DNA from: an uncultured Bacteroidales bacterium
GTDB taxonomy: Bacteria > Bacteroidota > Bacteroidia > Bacteroidales > UBA3663
Length of the DNA stretch: 9,175 bases
Assembly: GCA_905236195.1 (NCBI GenBank)
Contig: CAJOOX010000134.1
Location: forward strand, 1-9,175
Direction of reading: 5' to 3'
How positions within the stretch are numbered: position 1 is the stretch's first letter; the number at the start of each line of letters is the position of its first letter. A program made the position numbers and the translations under genes. The notes beneath the pieces were generated by a model that saw nothing but the letters and a program-made list of their open reading frames with translations, was not told the DNA's origin and searched no databases. Below are positions 5,678 through 9,175 of the stretch, piece after piece.

Positions 5678-6898
5678 ATGAGAAAATATCTGTTGCAGTT
5701 GCTTCTGCTCTTTCTGTTGCCGGTTTCTGTCAACGCTGCAATCTTCACGGGTCAGATGATGACGCTCGATTCCACGGCCTTTCCCTATGCCACCGTCTTT
5801 ATCCCCGAATTGAAACAGGGCGCCATGACGGATGCCGAGGGCAAATGGAATCTGCCGAATGTGCCCGACGGAACCTACCGCGTGGAATATTCCTATATGG
5901 GTTATGAGACCCAAATCGAGGAAATCACCCTGAACGCGAAAACCCCTGTCCATCGCGAAATCTACCTCAAGGAGAATGCCATCCGTCTGGCGGAAGTGGT
6001 GTTCACCAACGGCGGTGTCAATCCTGCCATCGCCATCTTGCGCAAAGTGGTGGAGACCAACAAGTGTATGAAGAAGAAAATCGAATCTTACAGGGTTCAC
6101 GAGTCGATGTCCGGAGATTACGACGTGAGGGGCGTTCCCAACTTCATTTGGAAAACGCTCAAAATCATCCTGTTGGTGAAACCGTCCTACAGGAGGGTGG
6201 TCGTAGCCCTGCAGAACCATCCGCTGCTCAAACTCAATATGTATATCGACATCACGGCCAACGGCAAGAAGGAGAAAGCCACGGATCCGGTGATCACCTA
6301 TGCCTCGGAGGCAATCACGAAGAAGGAGGCCGAGTCCATGATCAAAGTCTGCGGAACGGAATCGATTTACGAACTCTTTGAAGACCTGAATGAGAATTTC
6401 GACACTGACAAGAAAGCCGACAAGTATACTCTGGTGGGAACCTACGAGATGGGCGGAAAGGTGATTGACATCCTCACCCGTCCCTACGAACCTCACTACA
6501 GAAGTAACGCCACCCACGAGGATTCCGTCAAGGCCGAAGAACGGGCCCGGAAATATATACGTGAGCTCCATATTGTGGAAGGCGACTGGGCGGTTTACAG
6601 CATCAAGACCAGAGCTTTGAGGTTCACGTGCGCCGAGCTCGCGCCGAACACATGGATGCCCGTCTCCGTTCTCAAGATGTTTAATCTGGGCGAATTTGCC
6701 AGCGAGGAAGGTATCGACAAGGAAATGGAACAGAAAATCGACTCCATCAAAGCAATCCTGGCGAACCCCGACCTCCCGAAGAGTAAACGCAAGGATGCTG
6801 AAAAGCTGATCAAGAAAGCCGAAATGGCAAAGGATTTGCTAACCCTCCGCATAGAAACTGCCGCTTCCTTCAAATACGAGGAAGTGAAGGTGAAATAA
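5678..6898 (+). CDS. Secreted carboxypeptidase-regulatory-like domain protein
   Basis: This is a 406-residue exported protein of unknown function. Residues 1-20 form a signal peptide with a Leu-rich core and a likely cut after VSVNA. No lipobox cysteine is present, so it is probably periplasmic or outer-membrane associated. Residues about 22-110 form a CarboxypepD_reg-like beta-sandwich, with the typical pattern of FTGQ, PYATVFIPELKQGAMTDAEG, then PDGTYRVEYSYMGYET. The remaining ~290 residues are rich in Lys, Glu and beta-prone segments and resemble the region after this domain in DUF5686-type proteins, but they are too short for a full barrel. No TonB plug is present, so it is not a SusC-type transporter. 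A Lys/Glu-rich helical segment lies near the C-terminus (about 345-390). It sits 19 bp behind xpt and ahead of a strong terminator, so it is likely co-transcribed with xpt, though no functional link is apparent. The call is sure for the N-terminal domain and weak for the rest. Confidence 0.8.
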   Translation: MRKYLLQLLLLFLLPVSVNAAIFTGQMMTLDSTAFPYATVFIPELKQGAMTDAEGKWNLPNVPDGTYRVEYSYMGYETQIEEITLNAKTPVHREIYLKENAIRLAEVVFTNGGVNPAIAILRKVVETNKCMKKKIESYRVHESMSGDYDVRGVPNFIWKTLKIILLVKPSYRRVVVALQNHPLLKLNMYIDITANGKKEKATDPVITYASEAITKKEAESMIKVCGTESIYELFEDLNENFDTDKKADKYTLVGTYEMGGKVIDILTRPYEPHYRSNATHEDSVKAEERARKYIRELHIVEGDWAVYSIKTRALRFTCAELAPNTWMPVSVLKMFNLGEFASEEGIDKEMEQKIDSIKAILANPDLPKSKRKDAEKLIKKAEMAKDLLTLRIETAASFKYEEVKVK

Positions 6899-6900
6899 AC

Positions 6901-6931
6901 AAAAGCCGCCCCGAAAAGGAGCGGCTTTTTT
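6901..6931. terminator. Bidirectional intrinsic terminator between convergent operons
   Basis: AAAAGCCGC (6901-6909) pairs with GCGGCTTTT (6921-6929). After a C-A mismatch, CC pairs with GG around a GAAAA loop. The stem is followed by a T-run on the plus strand and, read on the minus strand, by TTTTGTTTATTT. It starts 3 bases after the stop of the CarboxypepD_reg protein gene and ends 2 bases from the stop of the MFS gene, so it can end both transcripts. Confidence 0.88.
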
Positions 6932-6932
6932 G

Positions 6933-8534
6933 TTACGGTTTCTTCAGGAAGGGCCTGCGCATCGCCATGCCCACTTCGCGCCAGGTGGCGGGCATCAGCT
7001 TCGAACGCCGGCGGATGGGCGAGTCGTAGAGCAGGAAGGCCAACAGGAGCACCAGGCCGGCGAAAATGGTCCATCCGTAGAGGGTTTTGACGGCATTGGC
7101 CATCACCATGGGAACAAAGTCGCTGCCCAGGAACGAACCCAGGTCGAAGGGCTGTGACGAGAACCGGACGACGTCCAGCCACGAGCCGTAACGCGCCATA
7201 CCGTCGGCCATATAATACTTGAGACCATAGGCATAGACGGCACCGCCCATACAGCCGCCTACGATGAGGTGGAGAATCTGGAAGATACCCAAGCCCTGGA
7301 AGAAGGTCTGGAACGTCATCGAGTCCTGCAGCGACGTGAGGAACATTATGCTCAGTGTGGCCGACGCGAAACCGCGGCAGAACACCGGTCCGGCTATCAT
7401 CCACTGGGGGATGGCGGGCGACAGGATGCTGTACATGCCTACGAGGTAGCACAGGGCGGCCAGAATACCCACAATGGCCAGACGGATGTAGCTGAAACGC
7501 ATGCGGTTCATCCACCAGAGAGCAAAAATGCAACCTGTGACTACACCGCCCCACACAAACCAGTCGAGACGGGCGGCTGTCAGTTCGCTGTAGCCCATCA
7601 CTTCCGAGAGATACACTTTCTCCAGCACATTCTCGGATGCGAATATCATCTCGACGGCAACGATGAGCACAAAGATGGGCACCACATATTTAATATGGAA
7701 TATCGCGGGGGAGATGTAGGGATGACGCACCGTAAACATCCTCCACAGGGCCATCGCAAGCGTCACCACAGCCAAACCGGCAATAATCCAAGTGTCCTCG
7801 CCCTTCCACCAGTTGAGGAAATCGCCGTAGCAGAACAGGGCTGCAATCTCCAGGCTCAGCGCGCTCCACAGCAGCCAGCCCGTCCAATCGATGCCCACCA
7901 GCGGGAATTTCGGCATGAAGCGGAAATGACGGGTGCAGAGGTGCAGGAATATCAGGATAAAGACCATGAAGCCTATGGCCGTCCAATGCATCAGCCGCCA
8001 GTCGCCCCACTCCGCCATCCAGGCGCCCAGCCAGGCTCCGACGGAGATCAGACCCAGCACAAAGATGTGGAGGATGGGGAAGAAAATGGTGAAGTCGCGT
8101 TTCGGGGTCATCCACAACTGGATGGTCGAGAAACACTCGAACGTGCCCTGAATTTTGAATATTCCCTCCACGAAACTCAGCGCCCACAGAAGCGGCAGCA
8201 CTGTCGTCTGCATCGACAGGAAGTTGCAGACCGCCAAACCCGCTGCCGAAACGGTCAGCAGTGTCTTGTTGGTGAACCGGAACTTCATGCGGAACAGCAT
8301 AGGGAACCACAGTCCCATGCCTGCCATGTTGCAGTAGAGGCACATCAGGTAGTCCTCGCGCATCAGCGATTCGCTGCCGATCATCGCATCCAATGCACCC
8401 AGGTAACGCCCTGACGTCAGTTGGAATCCGACGATGAAAAGCAGGTAGATCCAAGGTTGCAGCTTACGCGGAAACCAGGGATGGAAAGCCGGAACCGAAA
8501 ACGGCCCAGCCGGAGGTGCAGAATGATTACTCAT
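6933..8534 (-). CDS. MFS efflux transporter, DHA2/EmrB-like
   Basis: This 533-residue inner-membrane protein probably exports drugs or other amphipathic compounds by proton antiport, in complex with the adjacent HlyD-type adaptor. Many hydrophobic helices run through the sequence, with a size fitting the 14-helix DHA2 group. The first helix region carries GRYLGALDAMIG, which recalls the LDxTIVN motif with its membrane aspartate. A WLGAWMAEWGDWRLMHW segment occupies the place of the usual GPxxGG...W.W motif. The classical motif A between helices 2 and 3 is reduced to RMKFRFTNK, so the protein is a divergent member. The C-terminus is basic (RRRSKLMPATWREVGMAMRRPFLKKP region). Start: ATG 8534 (MSNHSAPPAG) is 18 bases after the adaptor stop; a TTG at 8543 is possible but has less support. 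Substrates cannot be read from the sequence. Confidence 0.83.
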   Translation of the reverse strand: MSNHSAPPAGPFSVPAFHPWFPRKLQPWIYLLFIVGFQLTSGRYLGALDAMIGSESLMREDYLMCLYCNMAGMGLWFPMLFRMKFRFTNKTLLTVSAAGLAVCNFLSMQTTVLPLLWALSFVEGIFKIQGTFECFSTIQLWMTPKRDFTIFFPILHIFVLGLISVGAWLGAWMAEWGDWRLMHWTAIGFMVFILIFLHLCTRHFRFMPKFPLVGIDWTGWLLWSALSLEIAALFCYGDFLNWWKGEDTWIIAGLAVVTLAMALWRMFTVRHPYISPAIFHIKYVVPIFVLIVAVEMIFASENVLEKVYLSEVMGYSELTAARLDWFVWGGVVTGCIFALWWMNRMRFSYIRLAIVGILAALCYLVGMYSILSPAIPQWMIAGPVFCRGFASATLSIMFLTSLQDSMTFQTFFQGLGIFQILHLIVGGCMGGAVYAYGLKYYMADGMARYGSWLDVVRFSSQPFDLGSFLGSDFVPMVMANAVKTLYGWTIFAGLVLLLAFLLYDSPIRRRSKLMPATWREVGMAMRRPFLKKP

Positions 8535-8550
8535 AACTCTCAACTCTCAA
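8535..8550. repeat. Short tandem AACTCTC repeat in the adaptor/MFS spacer
   Basis: AACTCTC occurs twice back to back (8535-8541 and 8542-8548) in the 18-base spacer; on the coding strand this reads GAGAGTTGAGAGTT right before ATG 8534. The string AAATTGAGAGTT also occurs at the end of xpt (5644-5655). It is short and may be coincidence. It is not an obvious ribosome binding site. Confidence 0.4.
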
Positions 8551-8552
8551 TT

Positions 8553-9175
8553 TCAATACTTCACCTCGCATTCAACGTTGAAACCGGCACGCAGTTTGGC
8601 GAGCTTGGAGCTGTCGTTGCCCTCGAGCGAGATGCGGACGGGGATACGCTGCTCCACTTTCACGAAATTGCCGGTGGCATTGTCCTGGGGAATGAGCGAG
8701 AAAGCGGCACCCGTGGCGTCGGAGATACTCTCCACATGCCCGATGAAGGTCTCTCCCGGTACGGCATCGGCCGTAATCTCCACTTCGGCGCCCTCCCGGA
8801 TGTTGGGCATCTGTGTCTCGCGGTAGTTGGCAACCACCCACAGTTCCGAACCGTCCACGATGTTGACCATCGTCTGTCCGGGCTGCACGAGCTGTCCTTC
8901 GTGGATGTCCTTGCGGCCGGTCACACCGTCGCATGTTGCCACGATGACTGTATAGCCGAGATTGATGCGGGCCAGTTCGACGGCAGCTTCACACACGCGG
9001 ATGACTGCCTCGCTCTGTGAGAGCTGGTGGGTCTGTACGTCTTTCGACAGCGAGGTGGTCTGTCGGGCGCGTGAAACACCTTCGTAGCGGGCCTGTGCCG
9101 ATTCGTAGGCGGTCTTCACGTTGTCATACTGCTGCTGGGTCACGGCTTCCTGCTTCAGCAGTTTGTCGTAACGGT
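8553..9175 (-). CDS. HlyD/EmrA-family efflux adaptor, C-terminal part (continues beyond window)
   Basis: This is the periplasmic adaptor (membrane fusion protein) that would link the MFS pump to an outer-membrane TolC-type channel. About 206 codons are visible and the frame is still open at 9175, so the N-terminal anchor, first lipoyl half and much of the hairpin are outside the window. Visible in order: the end of the coiled-coil hairpin (RYDKLLKQEAVTQQQYDN, then a long Ala/Gln/Glu-rich helix), the second lipoyl half around NLGYTVIVATCDGVTGRKDIHEGQLV, and the beta-barrel with GSELWVVANYRETQM. Near the end is the EmrA-like segment IPQDNATGNFVKVEQRIPVRI. It ends VECEVKY. A GTG at 9143 is only an internal codon and not a start. 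It precedes the MFS gene by 18 bases, an EmrAB order. Confidence 0.9.
   Translation of the reverse strand, partial: RYDKLLKQEAVTQQQYDNVKTAYESAQARYEGVSRARQTTSLSKDVQTHQLSQSEAVIRVCEAAVELARINLGYTVIVATCDGVTGRKDIHEGQLVQPGQTMVNIVDGSELWVVANYRETQMPNIREGAEVEITADAVPGETFIGHVESISDATGAAFSLIPQDNATGNFVKVEQRIPVRISLEGNDSSKLAKLRAGFNVECEVKY

Noticed and set aside
5642..6571. Open reading frame of 309 codons on the minus strand
   Set aside because: It is antisense to the CarboxypepD_reg protein gene; the opposite strand has a signal peptide and a recognisable domain, this one has neither.
7269..8414. Open reading frame of 381 codons on the plus strand
   Set aside because: It lies wholly antisense to the MFS gene, has a His/Gln/Arg-rich composition typical of an antisense shadow, and shows no recognisable domain.

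Overview
The window comes from a Bacteroidota genome, most likely order Bacteroidales and perhaps Prevotellaceae. Three things support this. Two divergent promoters carry the Bacteroidota -7 box TAnnTTTG, one of them with a -33 TTTG at the right distance. Start codons have A/T-rich leaders and no Shine-Dalgarno. The protein families (an EF-G paralogue with Bacteroides-type G-domain changes, a DUF4153 membrane protein, a secreted CarboxypepD_reg-like protein) also fit. The genus cannot be fixed from the sequence alone.

Layout. Bases 1-181 hold no gene and are rich in small palindromes. Bases 182-971 (minus) encode an alpha/beta-fold hydrolase with a complete Ser-Asp-His triad, but its first 22 codons are out of frame with the rest because of an 8-G run. 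Bases 983-2623 (minus) encode a DUF4153 membrane protein only 11 bp upstream of the hydrolase start. A hairpin at 2645-2675 separates these two from an EF-G-like translation factor at 2699-4852 (minus). A 236-bp divergent intergenic region follows. Xanthine phosphoribosyltransferase (5089-5658, plus) and a secreted CarboxypepD_reg-domain protein (5678-6898, plus) are 19 bp apart and share a terminator at 6901-6931. That terminator also closes, from the other side, an EmrAB-type efflux operon on the minus strand: a HlyD/EmrA adaptor (8553 to beyond 9175, N-terminus outside the window) and its MFS partner (6933-8534).

How the parts may work together. The EF-G-like protein is the most interesting gene. 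It keeps the ribosome-contacting regions of EF-G, but the switch II histidine needed for GTP hydrolysis is serine, the switch I RGIT motif is degenerate, and domain IV carries an insertion of roughly 26-30 residues. This matches the Bacteroides EF-G2 paralogue, reported to translocate without GTPase activity during nutrient limitation. It is divergently arranged with a purine-salvage enzyme whose -7 box is enclosed by a perfect 8-bp inverted repeat. The two transcription units may therefore respond to nutrient or purine status, but that is inference.

No CRISPR array, tRNA, rRNA, insertion sequence or phage gene was seen.
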